Shown: piece by piece, positions 26,476-35,255 of the stretch
How the letters are laid out: each line of letters opens with the position of its first letter
How positions within the stretch are numbered: the first letter of the stretch is position 1
NCBI GenBank assembly: GCA_020847095.1
Contig: JADLCR010000076.1
Location: forward strand, 1 to 55,490
Direction: 5' to 3'
Source: Oligoflexia bacterium
GTDB lineage: Bacteria > Bdellovibrionota > Bdellovibrionia > JABDDW01
DNA: 55,490 nucleotides
Made by a program: the position numbers and the translations under genes
The notes under the pieces: generated by a model
What the model was told of the DNA's origin: nothing
Database searches by the model: none
The model's input: the letters and a program-made list of their open reading frames with translations, nothing else

Positions 26476-27305
26476 CGCTTGTTACCTCGTGCCACGGCTA
26501 CAAGTTGGGTTCCAACAAAAAAGATAATCGCCACAATGAGTGCGATAATCAGTAGCCACCTCAGTGCCTCGCCAATACTCCAAGGATTCTTGGCATTTTC
26601 TTCAGCAAGAGCTCGAGCCTTTTTTTCAGCATCAATTGTTGCTGCGGATTTTTTATCCCGTTCCGTTAAAGGAACGTCTTGGGACTTAGAACCAAGAGCT
26701 TTACCCGAAATTCGGCCCGCGGGAACGTAATCAGATCTTATTCCAGAGCCGCCACCAGCAAAAGATTCACCGCCACCGGCACCCGTTGACCCTGAAGAAA
26801 CCTTATCACTTCCGGTGTACGCTTCACTTGCCTCACCACCCAGATTTGAACCAACTCCAGAGCCTCTTGCCGAATCAAATTCGGGGGCAGGCACGATGTT
26901 TTCACCGCCGGCGCGATCCCGAGCCCTCGCACCTCCAGAAAGATTTCCGCCCAACTGGTTTTCTTGATTGCCAGCTCCGGGGCCCGTGCCACCGGTAAGC
27001 GGAGGAGGGGCCGCGGGCCCGCCGGGCTGAGTTATCGCCGGGCCCGATGTGTTTGGGGGCGGTCGACCGTCTTGAAGGCTCCACCGAGGAGGCTGACACT
27101 GACCTGCGGCATCGCCGGGCAATACTCCATTTTTGATAAGGCACGCCAGGTAAGATTCTTCACCGATAAAAATGCGGTCCATAAAAACGCCAAAGCTTGA
27201 GACAAAGCGATACATGATGCCCAAAATAATAAGCACCACAACTCCCAGCAAAAGCACATACTCCACCACAGCCTGCCCTTTTTGGCGGCGCAAAAGAAGC
27301 GACAT
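26472..27305 (-). CDS. Pseudopilin-like protein with Gly/Pro-rich body and C-terminal anchor
   Basis: A 277-residue protein. The N-terminus RRQKGQAVVEYVLLLGVVVL has the prepilin peptidase site of Flp/Tad pilins: Gly, then Glu and Tyr at +5 and +6, then a hydrophobic helix. Unlike a 50-60 residue Flp pilin it continues with about 170 residues rich in Gly, Pro, Ser and Ala. It ends in a second membrane helix (about 245-270, LLIIALIVAIIFFVGTQL) and a basic tail. This bitopic layout is not a standard Tad pseudopilin. It is coupled to the HDOD gene and follows the BMC-like gene by 69 bases. Confidence 0.72.
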   Translation of the reverse strand: MSLLLRRQKGQAVVEYVLLLGVVVLIILGIMYRFVSSFGVFMDRIFIGEESYLACLIKNGVLPGDAAGQCQPPRWSLQDGRPPPNTSGPAITQPGGPAAPPPLTGGTGPGAGNQENQLGGNLSGGARARDRAGGENIVPAPEFDSARGSGVGSNLGGEASEAYTGSDKVSSGSTGAGGGESFAGGGSGIRSDYVPAGRISGKALGSKSQDVPLTERDKKSAATIDAEKKARALAEENAKNPWSIGEALRWLLIIALIVAIIFFVGTQLVAVARGNKR

Positions 27306-27350
27306 ATCTAAAGAATATCACGAAGTTCGTGCACCCTCGAATGCCGAATG

Positions 27351-27368
27351 GGTCTTCCATTTAAGACC
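27351..27368 (-). repeat. Hairpin in the gap between BMC-like and pseudopilin-like genes
   Basis: GGTCTT and AAGACC form a perfect 6-base stem with a 6-base loop, starting seven bases after the BMC-like gene's stop on the minus strand. No T-run follows, so it is more likely a processing or stability element than a terminator. Confidence 0.35.
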
Positions 27369-27374
27369 AAAGTC

Positions 27375-27923
27375 TTAGAACAGTGTTTGAAGCTCGGGAT
27401 GAAGAGGGGCCAGAATTTGATTCCCAAGCAAAGTGCCGCGACGGTTGAGTTCCGTCATGATTAGTGATTTGGCTGCCTTAAGATTTTCAGCGTCGCCGGT
27501 AAAATAGGCAACCCCATGGCCACCCGAATTAGGAGTCACACGAATATCGATGACATTGACACGGCATCGGTTAAGGCATTCGTTAGAGATTTCAAGCAGG
27601 CTCGATATCGTTGAGGTTTCTAAAACCAAAACTCCCCCAACGACACTTTCTTTAACTTGCGCAAACACCGCCGGCAAAAGACTTTCATGGGGATGGGCCA
27701 TCAGCGCGTGATCAAAAATGTTTTCCGCATAAACGTTTTGCAGCTTGTCCCAAGTGCCCATCAAACTTTCTTTGGTTCCGTCTAGGAGAATCAGAACTCG
27801 ACCTTGGCCAAGGGGATTGAAATCAAGAAGCTTTACCGCAGGCCCCAAGCTATTTTGCAGGGCCGTCATGGCCTGGGCAACTCCGTTAATTTCCACGGCG
27901 AGTAAAGAATCCTGATAAATCAT
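27375..27923 (-). CDS. Tandem BMC-like (microcompartment shell fold) protein
   Basis: A 182-residue cytoplasmic protein made of two similar halves. The first (about 6-62) has LLAVEINGVAQAMTALQNS and FNPLGQGRVLILLDGTKESL. The second (about 95-160) has VLVLETSTISSLLEISNECL, VIDIRVTP, GGHGVAYFTGDAENLKAAKS. This is the BMC shell-protein pattern: a beta strand with Glu-Thr or Glu-Ile, a helix with small residues, a beta strand, then a Gly-rich turn and GDxxxxxAA. No microcompartment enzymes or other shell genes are in the window. The ATG at 27923 has AAGG ten bases ahead. The family call is from pattern only. Confidence 0.6.
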   Translation of the reverse strand: MIYQDSLLAVEINGVAQAMTALQNSLGPAVKLLDFNPLGQGRVLILLDGTKESLMGTWDKLQNVYAENIFDHALMAHPHESLLPAVFAQVKESVVGGVLVLETSTISSLLEISNECLNRCRVNVIDIRVTPNSGGHGVAYFTGDAENLKAAKSLIMTELNRRGTLLGNQILAPLHPELQTLF

Positions 27924-28039
27924 GGGAGAACCTTACCTAAGCGATTAGCGAAAAACAAGCCCTAAGGCCCGTTCCTCATACCTCAGAAATTCGCCATAAT
28001 ACTAATGTTGACCAACTTCCATTTGAAAGGGGCATTTTC

Positions 28040-29131
28040 ATGATTCGGACACTTGTATTTCTTTTGGCGCTATCGATTGGATCGATAGCCTCAGCAGGAA
28101 CTGATCTTCGACCTTTTGGCGATAACATTCGGTATTTCAAACTGAATACCTACAACCCGTATAAGCATAAAGTCGGACAAGCTGCTGGTTCAAACTGCTA
28201 CGGCTACGTGACTGGTAAACAAGGCACAGCATTTTACAAAGTAGAGGCCAAAGGGTCGGAGTGTCCACCCCGCTCAGCAAAGATTGAAGGCAAACTTCAA
28301 GAAGACCAACAATCTTTTTCAGGTGGCACCTACGTTAAACTGGGTGGCGCTGACAAAGGAATTGAAGCGGACTCCGTTGGCGTTCGACTCCTCGACAATG
28401 GGAAGTTAGAATTCGTTCAATTTGACAATGGAAGCACCGGCGGAGTGACTCAAGAAAGAGAATTAAATGGTGAAGAAGTTCACCTCAAAGATGTCCACTC
28501 CGTTGAAAAATTAAGAAAAGAAGTTAAGACTCTCGAAGCTAAACGGGAAGAAGCGCACGCGCGCCGAAAACCCTTTAAGGACGAAAATAAATACCAGGAA
28601 TTAAAGGATAAACTCCAAGCCTTTGACCTTTGTGATAACGTTCCTAGCACGGGCGGCTGCGTCACTGGGGCCGTTGCTGTTTCGACAGCACCCACTCCGG
28701 CTCCAGAAGTTTCAGTTTGTGATGCTGCTGGATCTTCAAAATTTAAATCCGGGGCACTCGACGTTTATTGTGTCGATAGTGCGTCATGCACCGTTGAGAA
28801 ATGCCGCGAGCAGTACGGAAGAATCTCCAATCCCGATTGGAAAGACGAAAACACCAAACAAAAACTCCCGGCCGCGTTAAAAGCTGCGGCTCAAGCTCTT
28901 AAAAAAGCCCAAGAGGAGTTTAATAAACAAGTGGCCATTTTTGTTGAAGGCCAACAGGCGGCTAAAGATAATCCTGTTGATTGCGTGAGACTTCACAAAT
29001 CAACCAAAAAAGGACCTTTCCAGTACCATCATGGAGTTGAACTAGTAAGAGAACTTGACTCAATTGAAGCGGATTGCAAAGGCGGCGCAGTCCAAGAGCC
29101 ACCAAGTGGCGGAGCCACATCAACCCGATAA
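28040..29131 (+). CDS. Secreted protein with central coiled coil, unknown function
   Basis: A 363-residue protein with a signal peptide (MIRTLVFLLALSIGSIASAG). The mature N-terminal 120 residues look like a small beta domain containing SNCYGYVTGKQGTAFYKVEA. A charged helical segment follows (about 150-190, KLRKEVKTLEAKREEAHARR) and then a cysteine-rich C-terminal half with about seven Cys. No known domain was recognised. AAAGGGG precedes the ATG. A strong terminator follows, so this is probably a single-gene transcript with its own promoter in the 116-base gap upstream. Confidence 0.75.
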   Translation: MIRTLVFLLALSIGSIASAGTDLRPFGDNIRYFKLNTYNPYKHKVGQAAGSNCYGYVTGKQGTAFYKVEAKGSECPPRSAKIEGKLQEDQQSFSGGTYVKLGGADKGIEADSVGVRLLDNGKLEFVQFDNGSTGGVTQERELNGEEVHLKDVHSVEKLRKEVKTLEAKREEAHARRKPFKDENKYQELKDKLQAFDLCDNVPSTGGCVTGAVAVSTAPTPAPEVSVCDAAGSSKFKSGALDVYCVDSASCTVEKCREQYGRISNPDWKDENTKQKLPAALKAAAQALKKAQEEFNKQVAIFVEGQQAAKDNPVDCVRLHKSTKKGPFQYHHGVELVRELDSIEADCKGGAVQEPPSGGATSTR

Positions 29132-29164
29132 TCGCTGGCCCTAGAGGCAAAGTTGGTTCAACAG

Positions 29165-29191
29165 CCCGCCCCGAAAACGGGCGGGTTTTTT
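29165..29191 (+). terminator. Rho-independent terminator
   Basis: CCCGCCC and GGGCGGG form a 7-base GC stem around CGAAAAC and run directly into TTTTTT. It ends the transcript of the secreted protein gene upstream and lies 16 bases before the next start. Confidence 0.9.
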
Positions 29192-29207
29192 GTTTTAAAA
29201 GGAAGAA

Positions 29208-30782
29208 ATGAAAATGAATCGTTGGGTTTTAGCTTTTTTAGCAATTACCGTGGTCGAAGCTAAATCTCTAGCTAAAAATGCCTGCGATGGGAACTTGGCC
29301 CAGACTTATGTTTGCGCAAGCACAGTCGTTTGCATTGATCATTCATTCTCGGTGAAGGGTGACTTAATTGGTTGCGTGAAGGTCGATGCGCGCAGCATTG
29401 ACCTTGATGAAATTGCCACTCACGAGCAAGTTGGCTACCAAGACTCTGGATATGCCCGTTTTGACGAAACCAAACATCGGTATACTAATATTAGACGTAT
29501 TTCGGGAAGTGGTTCAAAATCCGGCCGAGGAATAGTTTCGGATATCAATGAAGCTTTGGGCCAACTCATCGTTTTAAGAAAAAAAGCGCCTCGTGGAAAA
29601 ACGCCCTTGGCACCAGCAGCGCTGCCGGCGCCGCAGGCGCCGCCCGCACCACCATCGCCACCATCGACCACAACCCGAACTGTAGAAACGACTGCCCCCA
29701 AGAAAGACCATGAGAAGAATCCGGTGCCCGTCTACACGACTGATGACATTCCTCCCGCGCCCCAATCGGTGCCTCCTTCAACCGCCCCAACAACTCGTTC
29801 TATTGGGAGGGTTTACACCAATCAAGATTTACCAGGTCCTAAAGTTGAGGCTCCTCCCACATTAACTTTTGTGGGCGACGCCCCCCCTCAATCACAGACC
29901 CAAGCCGCTTGCCCATTTTTTGAAACATTTCAAGGGTTCAAACGGGAGTTGTGCGGAAGCTTTTTCGCGTGCCAGCAACAAGTGGAAATGCGCTTTTTCG
30001 ATGGCGCTTGTAATAATTTAAATTCACTGGCCTGTGCAAATCTCATTCAAAAGGCTTATCAAACTAAAAATTATGTTAAAACCACAGCTCTTGATATCTC
30101 ACTTTTGACTCGAGCACGACGACATAAAAGTTTGGTAACTCCAAACAAAACAAAAGCTATTTCAAAATTTTTAGAGACTTACCAACCAGATCCAACTGAA
30201 AAATTTGACCAATGCCTTATCCAAAAATGGCAAAAAGTTGCTGAGTCCGCAGATGCAAAAAAATTCTGCCAATCAAGCGTCATCGAAACATTAAAAAAAG
30301 AGTTGCCCGTTTGGGGAGGACAAAAATCAAGGGATCCCCGCTACGAGTATTGTAACGAGGCCTATAAAATCCTAACCCAATGTCTTAAAACTCATCGCCC
30401 GGCTTCTTGGCTAAAAATTCATCCTGATTTGGACGTTGAGGGATCGACGATTTTTCAAGAGGTGCTCGGCTCACGAGCGGACCGGCGCATCGGCCCCGAA
30501 GATCCATCAAAACTTAAAGAGACTCATTTTCAAAACGAAAGAGACGCAAGAAATAAAGAATTTGTCAGTCATTTGCTATCCAGAAACGATCTTAAAACCG
30601 GACTCAAAATTGACCCAGCCGACCTTGTGGCGCCAGAGTCTTCAGATCTTTACTACAAATTTTTTCCGACCTATTTAGCAAGTCTCACTTACGTCACTTA
30701 TAGAGAAGCGTGCACCAAAAAATCTCGCCCCCAAACTTCGACCATAGAAAGACCCAATCAGCCAGCGGTACCGGCCAAGTAA
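29208..30782 (+). CDS. Large secreted cysteine-rich protein, unknown function
   Basis: A 524-residue protein with a short signal peptide (MKMNRWVLAFLAITVVEAKS). The N-terminal domain (about 20-125) has four early cysteines (ACDGNLAQTYVCASTVVCID). A Pro/Ala/Thr-rich linker spans about 128-235 and includes two related motifs, VYTTDDIPPAP and VYTNQDLPGPK. The C-terminal half (240-505) is helical with about 14 cysteines. No family was recognised. GGAAGAA precedes the ATG; a second ATG two codons later is also possible. The preceding gene encodes another Cys-rich secreted orphan. Confidence 0.72.
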   Translation: MKMNRWVLAFLAITVVEAKSLAKNACDGNLAQTYVCASTVVCIDHSFSVKGDLIGCVKVDARSIDLDEIATHEQVGYQDSGYARFDETKHRYTNIRRISGSGSKSGRGIVSDINEALGQLIVLRKKAPRGKTPLAPAALPAPQAPPAPPSPPSTTTRTVETTAPKKDHEKNPVPVYTTDDIPPAPQSVPPSTAPTTRSIGRVYTNQDLPGPKVEAPPTLTFVGDAPPQSQTQAACPFFETFQGFKRELCGSFFACQQQVEMRFFDGACNNLNSLACANLIQKAYQTKNYVKTTALDISLLTRARRHKSLVTPNKTKAISKFLETYQPDPTEKFDQCLIQKWQKVAESADAKKFCQSSVIETLKKELPVWGGQKSRDPRYEYCNEAYKILTQCLKTHRPASWLKIHPDLDVEGSTIFQEVLGSRADRRIGPEDPSKLKETHFQNERDARNKEFVSHLLSRNDLKTGLKIDPADLVAPESSDLYYKFFPTYLASLTYVTYREACTKKSRPQTSTIERPNQPAVPAK

Positions 30783-30790
30783 AGATTTAA

Positions 30791-31876
30791 CTATTCGCGC
30801 CAGCTTAAATGATAGTCCTTCCATTCACAGGTTTCGGCCTGCGCTGTGGGACGCAATGGCTTAAAGGTATCCACCATCACGGCGTATTCGTTGGTCATGG
30901 TTTTGGATTTCACGCCCTCGGCGGCACCCGGATGAGGCCCGTGGTGAATTCCATACGGATGAAAGGTGAGCATTCCAACCCCCATGTTCTTCCGAGAGAA
31001 AAAGTCGCCATCGTGATAGAAAATCACCTCATCACAATCGATGTTGCGATGGTAAAAAGGTACCCGGTTAGCGGTTTCATCGGATTCGAAGGGTCGCGGA
31101 ACAAAACTGCACACCACATAGCCCTGGCCTACAAATGTCGAATGCACACTGGGCGCTAAATGATAGCGATGACTGATAACGGGTCGAAAATCTTTGATGT
31201 TGACTTTGAACATGGTCAAATCACCCTTCCAACCAACGCAGTCCAGGGGATGAAATGAATAAGTCACATCGGTCATTTGCCCTTCGCGCTTAATCCGAAC
31301 AATAAACTCCCCTTTTTCTTCGAATGCCTTTGGCTCCGGAGTTTTCATACAATCAGCGTCAAAAAGCGCGTGTCGCCCCAAAAGCCCCTTATCCGGAAGA
31401 TCGACTTCGGAGGTCGATTCGATGACAAAATACTTTTGATTGCCAGATCCAGCACTCAAACGGTGAGTGGTCCCCTTGGGGATAACCACATAATCGCCCC
31501 GTTCGTAAGTTAACGGTCCAAAATCCGAGTCGACCGTACCGGAACCTTCATGAATGAAGTAAACAAGGTCTCCGTCAGAGCACCGATAGAAATATTTCAT
31601 GCTGCCTGAGGGCTGCATGAACCCTAGTTTAACGTCTTCGTTTTCTAGAACAAAAGTTGCCTGCCATGGGTCTGTTTGCGCGTTTGTCTTTAGCAGATTA
31701 TAGGCCCGTGGTTTACACGGCCCGTCAATTTTCACCCAGTTTGTTGGTGGATTTTTATGATAGAGGTGCGAGGCGCGGCCAAAAAACCCTTTTCGACCGT
31801 GTTCATCTTCATAAGTTCCCTTTGGAATTTCGACGTGAGCCTGACGAGTAGTTTTTCCTTTATTTTGATGAAACAT
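30791..31876 (-). CDS. hmgA: Homogentisate 1,2-dioxygenase-like protein
   Basis: A 361-residue cupin dioxygenase. It includes GDYVVIPKGTTHRLSAG in the first cupin, and YHRNIDCDEVIFYHDGDFF and FHPYGIHHGPHPGA carrying the His/Glu iron ligands in the second. Homogentisate dioxygenase opens the ring of homogentisate in tyrosine breakdown. This protein is shorter than the usual 430-445 residues, matching a compact bacterial subgroup, and substrate identity is less certain. The start is the ATG at 31876, nine bases after GGAGGATTTC; an upstream in-frame TTG overlaps that Shine-Dalgarno. It is divergent from the permease gene. Confidence 0.8.
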   Translation of the reverse strand: MFHQNKGKTTRQAHVEIPKGTYEDEHGRKGFFGRASHLYHKNPPTNWVKIDGPCKPRAYNLLKTNAQTDPWQATFVLENEDVKLGFMQPSGSMKYFYRCSDGDLVYFIHEGSGTVDSDFGPLTYERGDYVVIPKGTTHRLSAGSGNQKYFVIESTSEVDLPDKGLLGRHALFDADCMKTPEPKAFEEKGEFIVRIKREGQMTDVTYSFHPLDCVGWKGDLTMFKVNIKDFRPVISHRYHLAPSVHSTFVGQGYVVCSFVPRPFESDETANRVPFYHRNIDCDEVIFYHDGDFFSRKNMGVGMLTFHPYGIHHGPHPGAAEGVKSKTMTNEYAVMVDTFKPLRPTAQAETCEWKDYHLSWRE

Positions 31877-31943
31877 GAAATCCTCCAATGCAGTGAATCA
31901 TGCCTCACTTGCTTCGGCCATGCAACCCCCTTATACTCGACTG

Positions 31944-33773
31944 ATGTGGCGAGAGCTAAAAAGATTTATTGTGGGCGCTCCGTTATCTACGGATCGCGTT
32001 CAGCATGAGCGTTTGTCTAAGAAAAAGGCGCTCGCTGTGTTTTCTTCGGATGCTCTATCGAGCGTCGCCTACGCTACTGAGGCCATTCTTGTAGAGCTCT
32101 CTAAAGCCGTTATTGTTGTTAACGCGCTCCCTTGGACTTGGCCCATTTCGTTAAGCATCTGCGCTCTGCTTTGGATTTTAGTTATTAGTTACAGACAAGT
32201 GATCAACGCTTACCCCAACGGCGGCGGAGCGTACATCGTCAGTCGCGAAAATTTAGGCGAAAATGTCGGCCTCATTGCTGGAGCTTCTCTTCTTATCGAT
32301 TACATTTTAACCGTTGCGGTTTCCGTTGCCGCCGGTGTTGCAGCAGTGACTTCGGCCTTTCCGGAGCTGAAAGAACATGCGGTCTTGATCGGTAATATGG
32401 CCGTCATTGCGCTGATGTTCATGACCCTAAGAGGCGTTCGCGAATCTGGAACTGTCTTTGCGATTCCCACCTACGTGTTTATCTTTTCATTGATCATTCT
32501 TTTTGCTTGGCTGTCTTTTGTACCCGCGCCCATTATTGCCGAAGGGGCTTCGGCACCACTTGTTCCAAAAACCACCGATGGAGTTGGGATTTGGCTTATC
32601 CTTATTGCGTTTTCAAGCGGTTGCGCAGCGCTTACAGGCGTTGAAGCAATTAGCAACGGGACTACCGCATTTAAAAAACCGGAAGCTCAGAACGCAAAAG
32701 CAACGATGGTCTGGATGGCGGTCATTCTCGCGGTTTTGTTTTTGGGAATTGGCTACTTTGCTCATCAATTTCAAATTCTTCCATCGGAAAAAGAAACCGT
32801 CGTCTCTCAGCTTGCAAGACAAACGGGAAGCACTTGGTTTTATTACGTCGTTCAGGCCTCAACCGCCTTAATTTTGTTTCTTGCCGCCAACACCAGCTTT
32901 AACGGCTTTCCCATTGTCACTTCGCTCTTAGCAGAAGATCGTTACCTCCCAAGGCAACTCGCTAGTCGCGGCGACCGACTCGTTTTTAGTAATGGAATTG
33001 TCGGACTAAGTCTTATTTCCATGTTTTTGATTTGGCTGTTTAAGTCCGATGTTCATCTTTTGATTCCGCTTTATGCTATCGGAGTTTTTCTCAGCTTTAC
33101 ATTAGCTCAGGCTGGAATGGTCAAGTTTTGGATCACCACCAAAGAAGGATCGTGGCGCCGAAACGCCCTTATCAACACCGTTGGCGCTATTACAACCTTA
33201 GTGGTTCTTTTAATCATTGTTACCACCAAATTTCCCCAAGGCGGCTGGATTATCTGCCTCACCACTCCGCTCTTGGTTTTTATGTTCAGACGAATTCACC
33301 ACCACTATCAAGTGGTCGGCGAGCAACTGCGCATCACTTCGCCTGAACATCACATTCCTGATGTGGCGTCACACGAAGTTGTTATTCCAGTAAGCGGCAT
33401 TCATAGCGGTGTCATTGAAGCTCTTGAATACGCGCGTACCATTAGCAAGATGGTGGTCGCCGTTTACATCGACATCTCTCCGCGCACGACACAAAAACTG
33501 CGCGAGGATTGGGCAAAGTTTGGAATGGGCATTGAGCTTAAGATTCTTAAAAGCCCCTATCGATCGGTTACACAGCCATTGTTTGATTTTGTGGACGAAG
33601 TATCAAAGCGCCACCCCAATCACGTCATTACCGTTATTATTCCTGAGTTTGTGACGGCCCGGTGGTGGCAAAATCTGCTTCATAACCAAACGGCAATTAT
33701 TATCAAAGCAGGCCTCACCTTTAAAAAGCGAGTCGTGGTTACGAGCGTTCGCTACCATCTTGATAAAGGCTGA
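31944..33773 (+). CDS. APC-superfamily amino-acid/cation permease
   Basis: A 609-residue membrane protein with about 12 hydrophobic helices. It begins MWRELKRFIVGAPL, then HERLSKKKALAVFSSDALSS, the usual opening of large APC permeases with a cytoplasmic C-terminus. YPNGGGAYIVSRENLG in helix 3 is also characteristic. The last 130 residues (from about 480) form a cytoplasmic alpha/beta domain. In-frame ATGs at 31875 and 31920 would add polar residues and fall in the promoter region shared with the divergent dioxygenase gene, so I prefer 31944, although none has a good Shine-Dalgarno. The substrate is unknown. Confidence 0.83.
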   Translation: MWRELKRFIVGAPLSTDRVQHERLSKKKALAVFSSDALSSVAYATEAILVELSKAVIVVNALPWTWPISLSICALLWILVISYRQVINAYPNGGGAYIVSRENLGENVGLIAGASLLIDYILTVAVSVAAGVAAVTSAFPELKEHAVLIGNMAVIALMFMTLRGVRESGTVFAIPTYVFIFSLIILFAWLSFVPAPIIAEGASAPLVPKTTDGVGIWLILIAFSSGCAALTGVEAISNGTTAFKKPEAQNAKATMVWMAVILAVLFLGIGYFAHQFQILPSEKETVVSQLARQTGSTWFYYVVQASTALILFLAANTSFNGFPIVTSLLAEDRYLPRQLASRGDRLVFSNGIVGLSLISMFLIWLFKSDVHLLIPLYAIGVFLSFTLAQAGMVKFWITTKEGSWRRNALINTVGAITTLVVLLIIVTTKFPQGGWIICLTTPLLVFMFRRIHHHYQVVGEQLRITSPEHHIPDVASHEVVIPVSGIHSGVIEALEYARTISKMVVAVYIDISPRTTQKLREDWAKFGMGIELKILKSPYRSVTQPLFDFVDEVSKRHPNHVITVIIPEFVTARWWQNLLHNQTAIIIKAGLTFKKRVVVTSVRYHLDKG

Positions 33774-33775
33774 GA

Positions 33776-35242
33776 TTACTCTTTGAGTCTAAATTTCTTC
33801 TTAATATCTTCGCTGCCTTCGCTCGCCGAGTACATAATGACCGGAGTGACGAAAACCACAAACTGACTCTGGTTGCGTTGAAATTGTCGGCTTGCGTACA
33901 AAGAAATCAATGGATTCTCAGAAGCCCCTTGCGGCAATCGATTGTAGGCCATACTTGAATCGTTTGAAACAAGACCGCCGATGGCAGCACTTTGGGTGCT
34001 TCTCACTGCAACTCGCGTTTGAATAGACTTATTACTCACCAATGGGCCTTTTTCGGTTTGGCCAATTAAACTCTTCAAAGCAAAGTTAATCGTCATGTTG
34101 ATCGAGTCAGATTTGCTGCTCACAATTTGAGGCGTGATATTCATTTCGATACCCGCTTCTTCAAAATTTGTCGTGAGTTGGCCATATTGGTTTTGAACCG
34201 TATAAGGAATGCGGGTCAACGATTTGATTGATCCGGGATTTCCGTCTTGAACAATAATGCTTGAACTTTGAAGCACTCGCGCATGTCCATGAGCCTTAGC
34301 AAAGTTAAGTTTTGGCAACAAGTCGTTGATGGTACCCGTAATGGTGGTCAACACCCCGCCCGCCACATCACGACTACCACTGGAAAACTGAATGCCGGAA
34401 TTTTCTTTTAGCGTAGGCGTCCATTGAAAACGAAAACCCTTGGTGTAATCTTTTTGCAATTCCACAAAGTGAACGATGACCTTAATGATTTTTCCGGGTT
34501 GTGGCTCGGGCCCCGGCTTAATCGTCAGCAAATTGATAACTGAATCTACTTTTCGCTTCTTTAATAACCCCGCACTCTCGGCCGCCTCTACCACCACATC
34601 GGGTACGTATGTTTTGGCGATAATCTCTGCTTTTTGTTTTTCGCCATCACTGGAGGCAACTCCCTCGAGAATAAATTTTTCATTAACGGCACGAACATGA
34701 ATTTCCGGGTTACCGATATCTCGCTCGATGAGTTCAGCAATTTTCTTTTGAGCAAGAGGGCTCATGGTGACAATACTTGTGGCCACATCGCTAAATTGCG
34801 CGACTACCGAATAGATACGGTTCATGTCACGGGGGAGGAGAATTTCGCCGTCCACCACGACTTTGCCGTTGACGATTTTTATACTAATGCCATCAATATC
34901 ACCCAAAAGGCTCTTAATTTCATTGGCAACGCGATTAAGGTCATTTTTCTGAACAACAATGTCGTACTGGGCAACGAGATTGCCCTTAGAGTCTCTCAGG
35001 CTAAAGTTCGTACGTCCCGCCTTCTTGGGCTCAAACCGAATGAGCTTAAGCTGAGGCGCTACCGAGATGCGTACGATTTCTTTATTGTATGGCGACTCAT
35101 CACCAATGGTCGCCGGCATATTTTCGACTTTTCGCTCTTCCGTAAGTCCCAATGTGAGATTGATGCGGCTTTTCGCCCACGCCGGCGTGGCGATTAGGCT
35201 TAGCGCCATCATCATTTGAAATATAAAACTCACCTTCTTCAT
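33776..35242 (-). CDS. cpaC: Tad pilus outer-membrane secretin CpaC/RcpA
   Basis: A 488-residue protein with a signal peptide (cut after PAWA at about residue 23). Residues 30-100 are the pilus-specific N-terminal domain (EIVRISVAPQLKLIRFEPKK), followed by a BON-like segment (VNGKVVVDGEILLPRDMNRI). The secretin domain spans about 250-475, with LQSSSIIVQDGNPGSIKSL, AGIEMNITPQI and FVVFVTPVIM. It forms the outer-membrane pore through which the Flp pilus passes. GGAGGGG precedes the ATG. It is the last gene of the minus-strand pilus operon, 13 bases after cpaB. Confidence 0.9.
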   Translation of the reverse strand: MKKVSFIFQMMMALSLIATPAWAKSRINLTLGLTEERKVENMPATIGDESPYNKEIVRISVAPQLKLIRFEPKKAGRTNFSLRDSKGNLVAQYDIVVQKNDLNRVANEIKSLLGDIDGISIKIVNGKVVVDGEILLPRDMNRIYSVVAQFSDVATSIVTMSPLAQKKIAELIERDIGNPEIHVRAVNEKFILEGVASSDGEKQKAEIIAKTYVPDVVVEAAESAGLLKKRKVDSVINLLTIKPGPEPQPGKIIKVIVHFVELQKDYTKGFRFQWTPTLKENSGIQFSSGSRDVAGGVLTTITGTINDLLPKLNFAKAHGHARVLQSSSIIVQDGNPGSIKSLTRIPYTVQNQYGQLTTNFEEAGIEMNITPQIVSSKSDSINMTINFALKSLIGQTEKGPLVSNKSIQTRVAVRSTQSAAIGGLVSNDSSMAYNRLPQGASENPLISLYASRQFQRNQSQFVVFVTPVIMYSASEGSEDIKKKFRLKE

Positions 35243-35255
35243 GACCCCTCCAGGG

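Noticed and set aside
31875-31943. Longer N-terminus of the APC permease from ATG 31875
   Set aside because: The extra 23 residues do not resemble the family, and the ATG overlaps the start codon of the divergent dioxygenase gene, leaving no room for promoters.
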